From NCBI GenBank assembly GCA_033980235.1, contig CM067059.1, forward strand, positions 15,572,100 through 15,636,099: a DNA stretch of 64,000 bases. The letters run 5' to 3'. The translations under genes were made by a program, and so were the position numbers. Shown here one piece after another: positions 24,350 through 34,762 of the stretch (position 1 is the first letter of the stretch; each line of letters opens with the position of its first letter). The stretch is from Diadema setosum (taxonomy: Eukaryota > Echinodermata > Echinoidea > Diadematoida > Diadematidae). The notes below the pieces were generated by a model. It searched no databases, was not told where the DNA came from, and saw only the letters and a list, made by a program, of their open reading frames with translations.

Positions 24350-25500
24350 TGTTACGACCACAATCACTCCAAGAATGATCGCACAAAAGAAACAATCAAC
24401 TAATGTTCAGGCGGTTTATTAACAGTGATATTGTGGGTACAGACTCGTAATCGGTTTTCACATCAGTACAATAATGATCAATAGAAACAATTATAACTCG
24501 GAAATGGAATCACTTACACGTGTTACAGTCCAAAATCTGATAATGACGATGTTCACATAGTCCCCTGGTGATGTCCAGATACGATGTTCGACACAGATGA
24601 ATGGTCCTTGATGCACCGATGAATGATTCCTCCAACGTAAATTCAGAGGCACTGGTTGCAATAATCCATGTTATAAATCCAGGGTATAGGTCCACAGCGA
24701 AATGTGCAGAATCCAATGTTATGACGACCACGTCCAGTCGATGCGTTGAATGATGATTCACTTTATAATGTCCAGCGAGGAATCCAGCCCGTCACAGCTT
24801 TGCCGTAACAATGTCCGTTGACACTAAAATATGGGGTCTATCTCCAATGTAGGCAAATTAATTCTCTGCAGGCAAAATGTCTCCCAGGCCTTATCTCCAC
24901 AAACACAGTTTGTATAGCAGGTCAGCAGGTAACACAGGACTGACTATAACAAGTCGCTTCAGAGCCAGAAGTGACGTAACTCTCAGAGCAGTGGTGTTGG
25001 GTACTCTGCCTACTGCAGAATTTCTCCAGCTTATATACTATCAATTCACCCCTTTCTAGTACATTCTGTAATTTTCTCCAACCTGGGGCTACATACCTGA
25101 ACATACTAGCAAGTCCAAATTCCAGGAATCCTGGATGACTCACTTCCTAATATGTGCATAACATCATTGCCAAAATTAACTACCAATCACATTGGGCTAC
25201 AAGGGCAGTGCCTCACTCAGCCAGCACTTCCCAGAATTTTCTGGAATGGGTGAAATCATTCTAGATTGAGTGAGCTATAATGTATTTCCTGTCACATGCA
25301 TACATGCATACATGTACTGTAGCTACATTGTATACCATGTAGGAAATTCTCCACTGATCTGGTCAGCCTGTATGTACTATATATCTATATCATATAGAAT
25401 GTTCTCCATTAATCTGGTCCACCTGTGTACATACACATTAAACAACCATGCATACAGCCTTGATACATGTACATAACTACTTGTGTGTACATTTGTGACA
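24350..25500 (-). repeat. 3' LTR of the Gmr1-like element
   Basis: 1151 bp, opening tgttacgaccacaatcactc and closing gtacatttgtgaca on the plus strand. It contains a minus-strand TATA-like box (TATATAAG, complement of 25030-25037) and a minus-strand AATAAA (complement of 24415-24420), about 65 bases before the LTR end in the sense direction. Compared with the other LTR it reads tgttcgacacagatg where the other has tgatcgacacacagatg. Confidence 0.95.
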
Positions 25501-25511
25501 CCATCCCCCAT
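25501..25511 (-). other. Polypurine tract next to the 3' LTR
   Basis: On the minus strand, ATGGGGGATGG immediately precedes the TGTCAC start of the 3' LTR. It is short and interrupted by two T residues, but it sits exactly where plus-strand priming of an LTR element takes place. Confidence 0.65.
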
Positions 25512-25831
25512 GGGAAAAAGAAAGCCTTGCCGTAGCAAGGGTTTCTTTTACCTTCACAATTTCTCATTGTTATTTACAACGAATGTGAGGTAAAATCCAA
25601 GTCAAGCAACAATAATCACATACTATCACATGCCTTTTGAATAGCTGCATTAATTCCATGTTCTCTTTTCATGGATACTATTTACAATGATATTGCTTGG
25701 ATTCTCGGAGCTTATACATATACAATCATGTCAAACTGTTTTGCATACATTAATGGATATGCTAAGCACATACAATGTACACTGTAAGTGATATGCGGTG
25801 AAAACTTTTCACCTTCGATACTCTCTTCATG
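25512..25831 (-). other. Untranslated segment between pol and the polypurine tract
   Basis: About 320 bases after the pol stop codon, without an open frame of interest. No env-like gene is present in the element. Confidence 0.7.
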
Positions 25832-28800
25832 TTACACTCTTGACAAAGCGTCAGCAATTACATTATTTTTGCCTGCCACATGTTTGATTTTGAGAGCATA
25901 TGGCTGCGTCATCATGCTCCATCTGAACAGTCTGTTGTTCTTCATTTTGAACCGGTCTAAAAAGACCAAGGGGTTGTGGTCAGTATAGACCGTGATCTCC
26001 CCTTTGCTATTGGTTAAGTACACTTCATATTGCTGGAGGGCAAGGATGAGACTGAGAGCCTCCTTCTCGATAGTTGAGTACTTCTTTTGGTATGCGTTCA
26101 ACTTTCTGGAAAAGTAGCTAACCGGACGTTCAGTGCCTTCTTCATCTTCTTGGAGCAAAACCGCTCCCACTCCTACATCACTAGCATCTATTGCCACTTT
26201 GAATGGCTTTTGGAAGTCAGGAGCTGCCAGAACAGGCTCATTAGCAAGGACTGCTTTTAGTTTCTCGAAGGCTCTTTGACACTCATCAGTCCAGGTGTAC
26301 TTTGCCTTGCCCTTCAGCAGGTTTGTTAGGGGGGTGACTACAGTGCTGAAATTCGGTACAAATTTCCTGTAGAAACCAGCCATGCCCAGGAATCTGAGCA
26401 ACTCCTTCTTGGATTGGGGAATGGGAAAGCCTAGTATAGCTTCTACCTTGGCTTCTCTTGGCAATACCTGTCCCTGACCGACTACATGCCCGAGATACAC
26501 CACTTTGGCCTTTGCAAATTCACTCTTTGCCAGATTAATCACCAATCCAGCCTCCTTGAGTCGATCAAAGAGTTGCCGCAAGTGTGTAATGTGCTCTTCC
26601 CACATGTCACTATACACTAGGATGTCATCAATGTATACTACACAGTTGTCAAGTCCGGCAATGATTTGGTTTGTCAGCCGTTGGAAGGTGGCCGGAGCAT
26701 TTTTCATGCCGAATGGCATTACTTTGCATTGGAACAAGCCATCTGGTGTGGCAAAGGCAGAAATCTCCCTGGCTTTGTCGGTCAAGGGCACTTGCCAGTA
26801 TCCCTTTAGAAGGTCTATTTTACTGACATATGCAGAATTTCCGACCCTGTCAATGCAGTCTTCTAGTCTGGGAATGGGGAAAGAGTCTGTTTTCGTCACG
26901 GCATTCACCTTTCTGTAATCTATACAGAATCTTTGAGACCCATCCGGTTTGGGCACCATGACGATTGGGGAGCTCCAACTGCTTTTACTCGGTTCTATTA
27001 TGTCATTTTCTAGCATGTATTGAACCTCTTCCCTTACTTTTTGCAGTTTGCTCGGGTTTAACCTGTAAGGGTTTTGCTTGATAGGGTCAGCATCTCCTAC
27101 ATCAACATCATGTACAGCCAGAGGGGTGCAACCTGGTTTGTCTTTACACACTTCTTTGTACTCATGTAACAGACTAGTCACATCTTTCCTCTGATTTTCA
27201 GGTAGGTAGTTCAGTGCCTCATCTACTTTCCCTAACATCTCTGAGTTAGACAACCTGGCACTAGAGGGCTCACTTCCATTCTCATCTTGAGCTTCTCCCT
27301 CTTCATCTACTTCCTCTTCTACCACCTGAGCTACACCTACAGGCTGACTAGCCTTTCTCTCATAGTACTCTTTCAGCATGTTTACATGACACACCCTCTG
27401 ATCTTTTCGTCTGTCTGGCGTACTGATCACATAGTTCACATCATTGAGTTTCTTTTTGACACAGTATGGGCCACTGAACTTGGCTTTCAGTGGTTCACCT
27501 TGTATGGGCAGCAGTACAAGAACTTTGTCACCTGGTTTGAAGGTTCGGGCTTTGGCATTTTTGTCTGCCTTTCTCTTCATAGAGTCTTGTGACACTTTCA
27601 AGTGTTCCCTAGCTACCTCACAAGCCTTTGAAAGCCTTTCACGAAACTTTGACACATAGTCAAGTAGGTGGACCTCATCATCCTCAGTCATGAATTTCTC
27701 TTTGATGAGCTTCAGTGGGCCCCTGACTTCATGACCGTACACCAACTCAAATGGGCTGAAACCCGTCGACTCATTTGGGGAATCCCTCGTTGCGAACAGC
27801 AGGAAAGGGATGCCCTTATCCCAATCCTCGGGATACTCCTCACAAAATGCCCTAATCATTGTCTTTAGGGTCTGGTGGTAGCGCTCCAACGCACCTTGGG
27901 ATTGGGGATGATAAGCTGACGACTTCAGCTGCTTCACACCCAAACGATACATCACCTCTTGAAATATGCCTGACATGAAATTTGACCCTTGGTCAGACTG
28001 CACTTCCTTGGGCAACCCATACCTAGTGAAAAACTGCACTAGAGCATCTACCACAGTCTTAGCAGTGATATTTCGCAATGGGATAGCCTCTGGAAACCGT
28101 GTAGACATATCCATGATTGTCAAGAGGTACTTATGACCCGACCTAGTCCTAGGCAAAGGTCCAACACAGTCAACTAGAACCCGACTGAATGGTTCTTCAA
28201 ACGCAGGTATCGGAATCAATGGCGCCGGCTTCACTGAATGCTGTGGTTTACCAGCCACTTGACATGTGTGACAAGTCTTGCAAAACTCAGCCACATCCAC
28301 ATTCAACCCTGGCCAATAGAAATGCCTCATGATCCGATCCTTTGTCTTTCTGACGCCTAAATGGCCGCCAACAGGTAACTCGTGAGCAATCCTCAAGATC
28401 TCACCGCGGTAACTAGGAGGGACAACAACTTGACGGACCACCGTCCAATCCTCATCAGCTGGCCTATGGGGAGGTCTCCACTTCCTCATCAAAATGCCAT
28501 CTTTGACATAATAGCACTCAGGGACCTTTTCAGCCTCAGCCTCAGAACACGCCGTCTGAGACAAGCCTTTCAACTCAGAGTCTGCCTGCTGTGCTTCAAC
28601 CAAGGAAGACTTGCTAAACAGCCCATCACTGTTAGCCTCGGAGCCTAATACAGCAACCCCATCATTCAAATCCTTGAAAAAGGTTTCTGCCAACCAAACA
28701 CCGGAATTCTCCTCCACATCAACAGAATCCGCATCATCTTGAACAGCTCTACGAGCCTGAGACCTAGTCACAACACAATCTGGGAAAATCCCAGGAAACT

Positions 28801-30526
28801 CCTCCTGCAACTGCTCAGTTTCAGCAACCACCACTGGTTTATCCGAAACAACTGGAGACGCAACCACCTTGTCCCCAGCCAAGTCATTCCCCAACAGGAA
28901 GTCAATGCCTACCATGGGCAACTCAGGAACAACTCCAACAGTGACAGGACCAGAAACTAGGTCACACTTCAAATCCACTCTATACAGTGGTACTGACATA
29001 TAACTGCCATCAACAGTCTGAATCAAGACTTTTGCATTCACTGCACTATCTGGTGGAAAAGTCATACCGCCATCCACCATCAACGACTGAGAGGCCCCCG
29101 TATCCCGCAGGATGACTACTGGCTTACCTGCCTCACCAGAAGTACATGGGGTCACCTCACCATCAAACAAAAAGCTACGATAGCTCTCATCCACCTGCTT
29201 AGTCCTATCTTTGAATTTGGGAGATCGACTTTCAATGGCCTGTGTTTCACTGAACGGGACACTGTTTTCGGGTAGGACACTTTTTGACATGACAAATCCC
29301 ATGTCCTTCTTTGTTTTGTTTTGCAACTTCCAACACTGTGACTTTACATGCCCTGTCTTGTTACAGTGAAAACATTTGATGACATTTGCACTTGTACTGG
29401 ACCCTTTGTCAGATTGAGGCTTTGGTGCCGATGAAGTTTCAGAACTCGTGCCTTTTTCAGAACCAGCATTCTTTGGATTGCTCGACTGATTTTTGTCTCT
29501 CTTATTTCCAGAGAAATTCCTGAAAGGTGGTCTGTTGTCATTTCTGTGGGTCAGCTCATACTCATCAGCCATCAAAGCTGCTTTATGCAAACTTGTCACT
29601 TTGTGATCATCCAAATGCGACCTCACACTGAAAGCAACACTCTTTTTGAATTCTTCCAAAAGAACAACCTCACGTAGGTTATCAAAATCCTGATCCACTT
29701 TCAGGGATCTGTACCACCTATCAAACATCATTTCTTTTTCACGAGCAAACTCAACATGTGTCTGGCCTGGTTTGCGGTACGAATTTCTGAACTTATGTCT
29801 GTATGCCTCTGGCACCAACTCATAAGCATTCAACACTGCTTTCTTGACTGTAACATAGTCACGTGATTGCTCTTTTGAGAGAGATGAGTACACATCGGCT
29901 GCTTTGCCGACAAACACACTTTGAAGGAGCATGGGCCAAAATTCCTGTGGCCAGTTCAAACTGTCAGCCACCTTCTCAAATGACACAAAATATGCATCAA
30001 CTCTGTTTTCTTCAAACTTTGGCACCAATCGAATGTTCCTAGCCAAATCAAATTCAGAGGGAGCCCTTTCACGATTTCCAACAGTTTGTGCATGAGTCAA
30101 TTCCATCTCACGCAACTTCAATTGTTGCTCCACTTCAAGTTTTTTCATTTCCATTCTTTCCTTCATTTCCATTTCTCTTTGTTCTCTTTCCCTCTCCCTT
30201 TCCATTTCTAGTCTCATCTTCTCTTTCTTCATTTCCATTTCCATTTTAGCAAGCTCAAGCCGTGTTTGATCAGAAATTTGAGCTTGATTTGGAGTGTCAA
30301 TTTCTTCTTTGAGCTCCATGTGACCAGCTACCAAGTCAAGAATCTCTGCCTTTCTTACACCTTGTGGAACATCAACATTTAAATGCTGTGCAATAGCAGT
30401 CAAATCACATTTACGCAACCTTTGCAAATCTTTGAGGGACAAATCTGTCCTCTGAACAAATGCCTGAACATCCATTGTACTGATTGACATTGTCACATGT
30501 ATTACACACAATATGCAATTGAACAA
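25832..30526 (-). CDS. Gag-Pol polyprotein of the Gmr1-like retrotransposon
   Basis: A single 1564-codon frame; the likely start is Met13 or Met18 rather than the first ATG. Domains in order: a SAP-like helix-extended-helix segment at residues 30-66; a Glu/Lys/Met-rich coiled coil at 90-145; a capsid region with a SCAN-like C-terminal part at about 235-328 (FRNSYRKPGQTHVEFAREKE, ending ADEYELTHR); a CCHC zinc knuckle with C385, C388, H393, C398; a retropepsin with DTGAS at 475-479; integrase with zinc ligands H715, H722, C752, C755 and catalytic D786, D845, E881; GPY/F near 1019-1022; RT with D1238 and YIDD at 1298-1301; and RNase H with D1447, E1489, D1516. There is no frameshift or stop between gag and pol, so the polyprotein would be made by plain translation and cut by its protease. 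All catalytic residues looked for are present. It has no env and no chromodomain. Confidence 0.96.
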   Translation of the reverse strand: MFNCILCVIHVTMSISTMDVQAFVQRTDLSLKDLQRLRKCDLTAIAQHLNVDVPQGVRKAEILDLVAGHMELKEEIDTPNQAQISDQTRLELAKMEMEMKKEKMRLEMEREREREQREMEMKERMEMKKLEVEQQLKLREMELTHAQTVGNRERAPSEFDLARNIRLVPKFEENRVDAYFVSFEKVADSLNWPQEFWPMLLQSVFVGKAADVYSSLSKEQSRDYVTVKKAVLNAYELVPEAYRHKFRNSYRKPGQTHVEFAREKEMMFDRWYRSLKVDQDFDNLREVVLLEEFKKSVAFSVRSHLDDHKVTSLHKAALMADEYELTHRNDNRPPFRNFSGNKRDKNQSSNPKNAGSEKGTSSETSSAPKPQSDKGSSTSANVIKCFHCNKTGHVKSQCWKLQNKTKKDMGFVMSKSVLPENSVPFSETQAIESRSPKFKDRTKQVDESYRSFLFDGEVTPCTSGEAGKPVVILRDTGASQSLMVDGGMTFPPDSAVNAKVLIQTVDGSYMSVPLYRVDLKCDLVSGPVTVGVVPELPMVGIDFLLGNDLAGDKVVASPVVSDKPVVVAETEQLQEEFPGIFPDCVVTRSQARRAVQDDADSVDVEENSGVWLAETFFKDLNDGVAVLGSEANSDGLFSKSSLVEAQQADSELKGLSQTACSEAEAEKVPECYYVKDGILMRKWRPPHRPADEDWTVVRQVVVPPSYRGEILRIAHELPVGGHLGVRKTKDRIMRHFYWPGLNVDVAEFCKTCHTCQVAGKPQHSVKPAPLIPIPAFEEPFSRVLVDCVGPLPRTRSGHKYLLTIMDMSTRFPEAIPLRNITAKTVVDALVQFFTRYGLPKEVQSDQGSNFMSGIFQEVMYRLGVKQLKSSAYHPQSQGALERYHQTLKTMIRAFCEEYPEDWDKGIPFLLFATRDSPNESTGFSPFELVYGHEVRGPLKLIKEKFMTEDDEVHLLDYVSKFRERLSKACEVAREHLKVSQDSMKRKADKNAKARTFKPGDKVLVLLPIQGEPLKAKFSGPYCVKKKLNDVNYVISTPDRRKDQRVCHVNMLKEYYERKASQPVGVAQVVEEEVDEEGEAQDENGSEPSSARLSNSEMLGKVDEALNYLPENQRKDVTSLLHEYKEVCKDKPGCTPLAVHDVDVGDADPIKQNPYRLNPSKLQKVREEVQYMLENDIIEPSKSSWSSPIVMVPKPDGSQRFCIDYRKVNAVTKTDSFPIPRLEDCIDRVGNSAYVSKIDLLKGYWQVPLTDKAREISAFATPDGLFQCKVMPFGMKNAPATFQRLTNQIIAGLDNCVVYIDDILVYSDMWEEHITHLRQLFDRLKEAGLVINLAKSEFAKAKVVYLGHVVGQGQVLPREAKVEAILGFPIPQSKKELLRFLGMAGFYRKFVPNFSTVVTPLTNLLKGKAKYTWTDECQRAFEKLKAVLANEPVLAAPDFQKPFKVAIDASDVGVGAVLLQEDEEGTERPVSYFSRKLNAYQKKYSTIEKEALSLILALQQYEVYLTNSKGEITVYTDHNPLVFLDRFKMKNNRLFRWSMMTQPYALKIKHVAGKNNVIADALSRV

Positions 30527-30606
30527 TCAACTCACTGGTATTTTGTCTGTACCAATATTCTGTATTCCGGAATGTTCCAAATTCTAAGTTTTGCTTTAAA
30601 TTCAGT

Positions 30607-30625
30607 TCCCGGACACAAGCCCCCA
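30607..30625 (-). other. Primer-binding site, tRNA-Pro-like
   Basis: Four bases inside the 5' LTR the minus strand reads TGGGGGCTTGTGTCCGGGA. The first eight bases equal the tRNA-Pro primer site known from murine leukaemia virus (TGGGGGCTCGTCCGGGAT), and CCGGGA recurs after a two-base offset. Match to the host tRNA is inferred, not checked. Confidence 0.7.
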
Positions 30626-30629
30626 ATTT

Positions 30630-31782
30630 TGTTACGACCACAATCACTCCAAGAATGATCGCACAAAAGAAACAATCAACTAATGTTCAGGCGGTTTATT
30701 AACAGTGATATTGTGGGTACAGACTCGTAATCGGTTTTCACATCAGTACAATAATGATCAATAGAAACAATTATAACTCGGAAATGGAATCACTTACACG
30801 TGTTACAGTCCAAAATCTGATAATGACGATGTTCACATAGTCCCCTGGTGATGTCCAGATACGATGATCGACACACAGATGAATGGTCCTTGATGCACCG
30901 ATGAATGATTCCTCCAACGTAAATTCAGAGGCACTGGTTGCAATAATCCATGTTATAAATCCAGGGTATAGGTCCACAGCGAAATGTGCAGAATCCAATG
31001 TTATGACGACCACGTCCAGTCGATGCGTTGAATGATGATTCACTTTATAATGTCCAGCGAGGAATCCAGCCCGTCACAGCTTTGCCGTAACAATGTCCGT
31101 TGACACTAAAATATGGGGTCTATCTCCAATGTAGGCAAATTAATTCTCTGCAGGCAAAATGTCTCCCAGGCCTTATCTCCACAAACACAGTTTGTATAGC
31201 AGGTCAGCAGGTAACACAGGACTGACTATAACAAGTCGCTTCAGAGCCAGAAGTGACGTAACTCTCAGAGCAGTGGTGTTGGGTACTCTGCCTACTGCAG
31301 AATTTCTCCAGCTTATATACTATCAATTCACCCCTTTCTAGTACATTCTGTAATTTTCTCCAACCTGGGGCTACATACCTGAACATACTAGCAAGTCCAA
31401 ATTCCAGGAATCCTGGATGACTCACTTCCTAATATGTGCATAACATCATTGCCAAAATTAACTACCAATCACATTGGGCTACAAGGGCAGTGCCTCACTC
31501 AGCCAGCACTTCCCAGAATTTTCTGGAATGGGTGAAATCATTCTAGATTGAGTGAGCTATAATGTATTTCCTGTCACATGCATACATGCATACATGTACT
31601 GTAGCTACATTGTATACCATGTAGGAAATTCTCCACTGATCTGGTCAGCCTGTATGTACTATATATCTATATCATATAGAATGTTCTCCATTAATCTGGT
31701 CCACCTGTGTACATACACATTAAACAACCATGCATACAGCCTTGATACATGTACATAACTACTTGTGTGTACATTTGTGACA
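30630..31782 (-). repeat. 5' LTR of the Gmr1-like element
   Basis: 1153 bp, nearly identical to 24350-25500. In the sense (minus) direction it opens at 31782 with TGTCACAAATG. A TATA-like box TATATAAG lies at the complement of 31312-31319, so transcription should start near 31285. A minus-strand AATAAA lies at the complement of 30695-30700. This defines U3 of about 500 bp. Confidence 0.95.
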
Positions 31783-33837
31783 AACTGCACTGCTACACAG
31801 TGCTACAGCTGTATTTTGCTAAGACTTAAGTGGGTATTTCATTGGCCTGGAAACAAGTATACCATTTTATATGTACTTTAGAAGCAAAAACCAGGTTCTG
31901 AAGCCTCCTCAAGGAGCCTCAAGCAGTCTTTCAGCTCCGCATTGGAAACAGACAGAATTCAGAATAGGAGATCTGATCAGATCCTGAAACCACCTACAAA
32001 GGGTTGTTTCGGAGCCTCCTATAGCAGCCTAAAAGGGCCTCGACCGCAGCATAAACGCTGTGGCTCGAATTCAAGAAGGTGATTTAAACTGAGATCATGG
32101 TACAAATGTAGATTATGGTCTAAAATAAGCTTGAAATGGGCGTATTTTTGACATGCGTGTATCAATTCATGTTTGTTACTGGACGTCTGTTGGCATACGC
32201 AAACTGTCAATACGTATTTTTATGCAGAAGAAATTTGCACAAACCATGATTTAGATCAGGGAGGTCCCACCTCCCTGTTTAGATTTAAACCACCTTTGTG
32301 TATTTCGGCTTGTAGGCTTCAAGAAGCAGCTTTTTTGCTGATCTGGAGAATAATCAATGAAGGTAATCAGCAACTAACATTATAAGGTGATACAAACCAG
32401 CCGTCGTGACTGACAACCGCTGATAAACATCGCACAACTTACACACTTTTACGCTCAATAACGTTTGCAGTTACCGGTATGTAGGAAATTCTCAAGCCTG
32501 TGCCATTTATCAGAGCATAACGTTGCAAAGCCCTTCAAAAAGCTTTACAGTGTACTGTATCAAAAATAATTTTTTACTCATGCTGTGTCAAAAGATATTA
32601 CTAACGTAGATTATGATTTGTATCGCATAAATTCATCCTGTCATGAACTTAGATACTGTATCAAAACTTGATGCAATATATCTCTCATGGTGTGCACCAC
32701 GTAAACAAGGATGAGAAGAGTAGTTTCAGTTTCTTCCACTTACAATAAACCATACCAATCAGCTGAGATTTCAACACATACAATGTAATTATAAGAGAAA
32801 ATACAAAGCACTTTTCTTTTGCTTGTGTGATTTTAGCATGTTTTCTTGGGGCTTTAGTCCCCATAAGTGTATCTTGACTGGCCTGTACCAAAGTATTGAC
32901 TGATTGGCCTGTACCAAAGTATTGACTGATTGGCCATCATTGTTACCCACACTGTATACCAGTGTGTGGTATATTCTGCAGTGTTTTAATTTTACAGATA
33001 TCACAAGCTGAATTTATATTTGCTATTAAAATCAATCACTCCCTCCCCCCCCCAAAAAAAAAAAAAAATCCATAACACAACGGTCCTGTACATTGTCTCC
33101 ATGGTGGGAATTCACCAAACGATTCTTCACATTTTGTCCAGAAAAGGGACACCGCTTTACTTTTCATTCTATCACAGTACTTCTCGATCACATATTCAAC
33201 CACTCAGTAAATTGCCTTACAGGTCCTAATTTGCAAAATTGGGGTACACACTGCGCCACATGCAATATACCACATAATGGGAAAAAATTACTTTGCTTGA
33301 TTTCAACATTCATTAACATTGCAGTTCCTGCTACATATGGTAATGACCATTTGTAACATATAAGTTTGTTTGATATCGCTCAACTTTACTTTAGAAAATC
33401 ATTAACATTACCCGTAAGAAGCATCAGAAACAAAATCAGTTATTTTACAAAATTTACAAATCATCAAACGTTAACCTGTAATTTGACTGCGATAATTTTA
33501 ACTAGAAATGTCGCTATGGCAACTGATGCCTCCGCCATAATGCATGATTCTCCCAATAGGTGTATGGTACAATGTCTTCACAATGTGTGATGACTGACAA
33601 AATATTGAAATGTCATGTTTGTCAGAAATATCTTGAATGTTCACATTCTTTGAACTAGGTTTGCTATACAGTGTAACTGTCTAAGAGTGCAGGTACACGC
33701 ATTTGGGGAAGTGAGGATTTTTACTTGACTTCTGACCGACCCTTTTGTAAGTTTATACATTGAGTAATTTTCAAGGTATGAAGAAAGAGTGTAATTACAG
33801 TATAAAATAGTTTTTTTTTTTTTGCATTTAAACCTGG
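31783..33837. other. Unique flank and possible small exons
   Basis: The right TSD (AACT) is at 31783-31786. A patch near 31870-32060 repeats gcctcct and aggagcct in both orientations and may be a diverged element. A 26-bp unit (ggcctgtaccaaagtattga plus ctgatt) is repeated about 2.3 times at 32878-32934. On the minus strand around 33060-33200 a 43-codon open stretch reads EYVIEKYCDRMKSKAVSLFW and onward, but its splice borders are weak. Confidence 0.35.
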
Positions 33838-34762
33838 CCTTTGACCCTTAACCTTTGACCTTTGAGAGAATCTACATTAGGTAATACATGTATATAATAT
33901 CAAGTTTTAAAAATGATAATGCAAGCATTCCATATAATACTAGTTAATGAGGGAAATAGTAAAATTTTGAGTTGACCTTGACCTTTGACCCCTGACTAAT
34001 GACGCATGACCCCTACATTCCCTAGATAATCCCTGCCAGTCAGTACATGCGTAAGTACCAAGTTCCATGAAGATACATTGAACCATTTGCAAGAAAGTGA
34101 AATTGCAACATTCTCACCCAACCTTTGACCTTATGACATGAAACTCTCTCTGGAGAATCTTTATGCAGTAATACATGTCTACACTAAGTTTTTTAAAAAA
34201 TACCTTCGGACATTGCATGGATATGGGGGAAATAGCAACATTTTTAGCATTTGACCTTGACCTTTTGACCTTTGACCTCTTGCCAATGTCACTACAATCA
34301 ACTCAACTAATTGTCCCATCATACATCATCCTTGGACCAAATTTGGTGAAAGCTGCTTCATCCAGTTTTGAGTTATCACGTAAACAGTTAAATTTTAGGA
34401 TTTGACCTTGATCTTTGACCTTTGACCTCTGTCCAATTTCACTCAAAAACTATTCAAATAATTGTCCCATCATACATCATCCTCGGACAAGGTTTGGTGA
34501 AATTTGCTCGATCCAGTCTTGAGTTATCGCGTAAACGGATACAATTTCAAGATTTGACCTTGACCTTTGACCTTTGACCGATTTCACCCAAAATCTAATC
34601 AACTAATTGCCCCATCATACTTTATACTTGGACCAAGTTTGGTAAAATTCCAGTCAATATTACTCAAGTTATTGTGTAAATGAATGCGGACGGACATATG
34701 GACGGACAGACAACCCCAAAACATAATGCCTCCAGCACCACTTCATGGCCAAGGCATAAAAA
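33838..34762 (+). repeat. Retroposon-like repeat with ~150-bp tandem units
   Basis: Six degenerate units each start with a tttgaccttgacctttgacc-type block (near 33838, 33975, 34110, 34250, 34402, 34554). They are followed by words such as attgtcccatcatacatcat and gttatcgcgtaaac. The end has gcggacggacatatggacgg, then the hairpin atgcctccagcaccacttca/tggccaaggcat and an A-rich tail. The oriented tail and the truncated copy at 20991 suggest a SINE/LINE-like retroposon. Three exact TGACCTTTGACCT sites lie at 34266, 34416 and 34561. Confidence 0.7.

Larger units (their letters stand above)
24350..31782 (-). mobile_element. Complete Gmr1-like Ty3/gypsy LTR retrotransposon
   Basis: A 7433-bp element on the minus strand with two ~1.15 kb LTRs, TG...CA ends, a 4-5 bp target duplication, a primer site next to the 5' LTR (right side), and a purine-rich tract next to the 3' LTR (left side). 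One open frame codes for gag, protease, integrase, RT and RNase H. Integrase precedes RT, which is the Ty1/copia-like order. Yet the protein motifs are Ty3/gypsy type: an HHCC zinc finger, DDE with 35 residues between the last two, a GPY/F module, and YIDD in RT. This combination defines the Gmr1-like group known from deuterostomes. The two LTRs differ by one substitution and a 2-bp indel that I could see, so the insertion is young and potentially autonomous. Confidence 0.95.

Noticed and set aside
24510..25143. Open frames in the left LTR, repeated in the right LTR (30771-31425)
   Set aside because: They lie in LTR sequence duplicated by retrotransposition; no known LTR-encoded protein is recognised.
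26505..26918. 137-codon plus-strand frame and other plus frames across 26500-29000
   Set aside because: Antisense shadows of the well-supported gag-pol frame.
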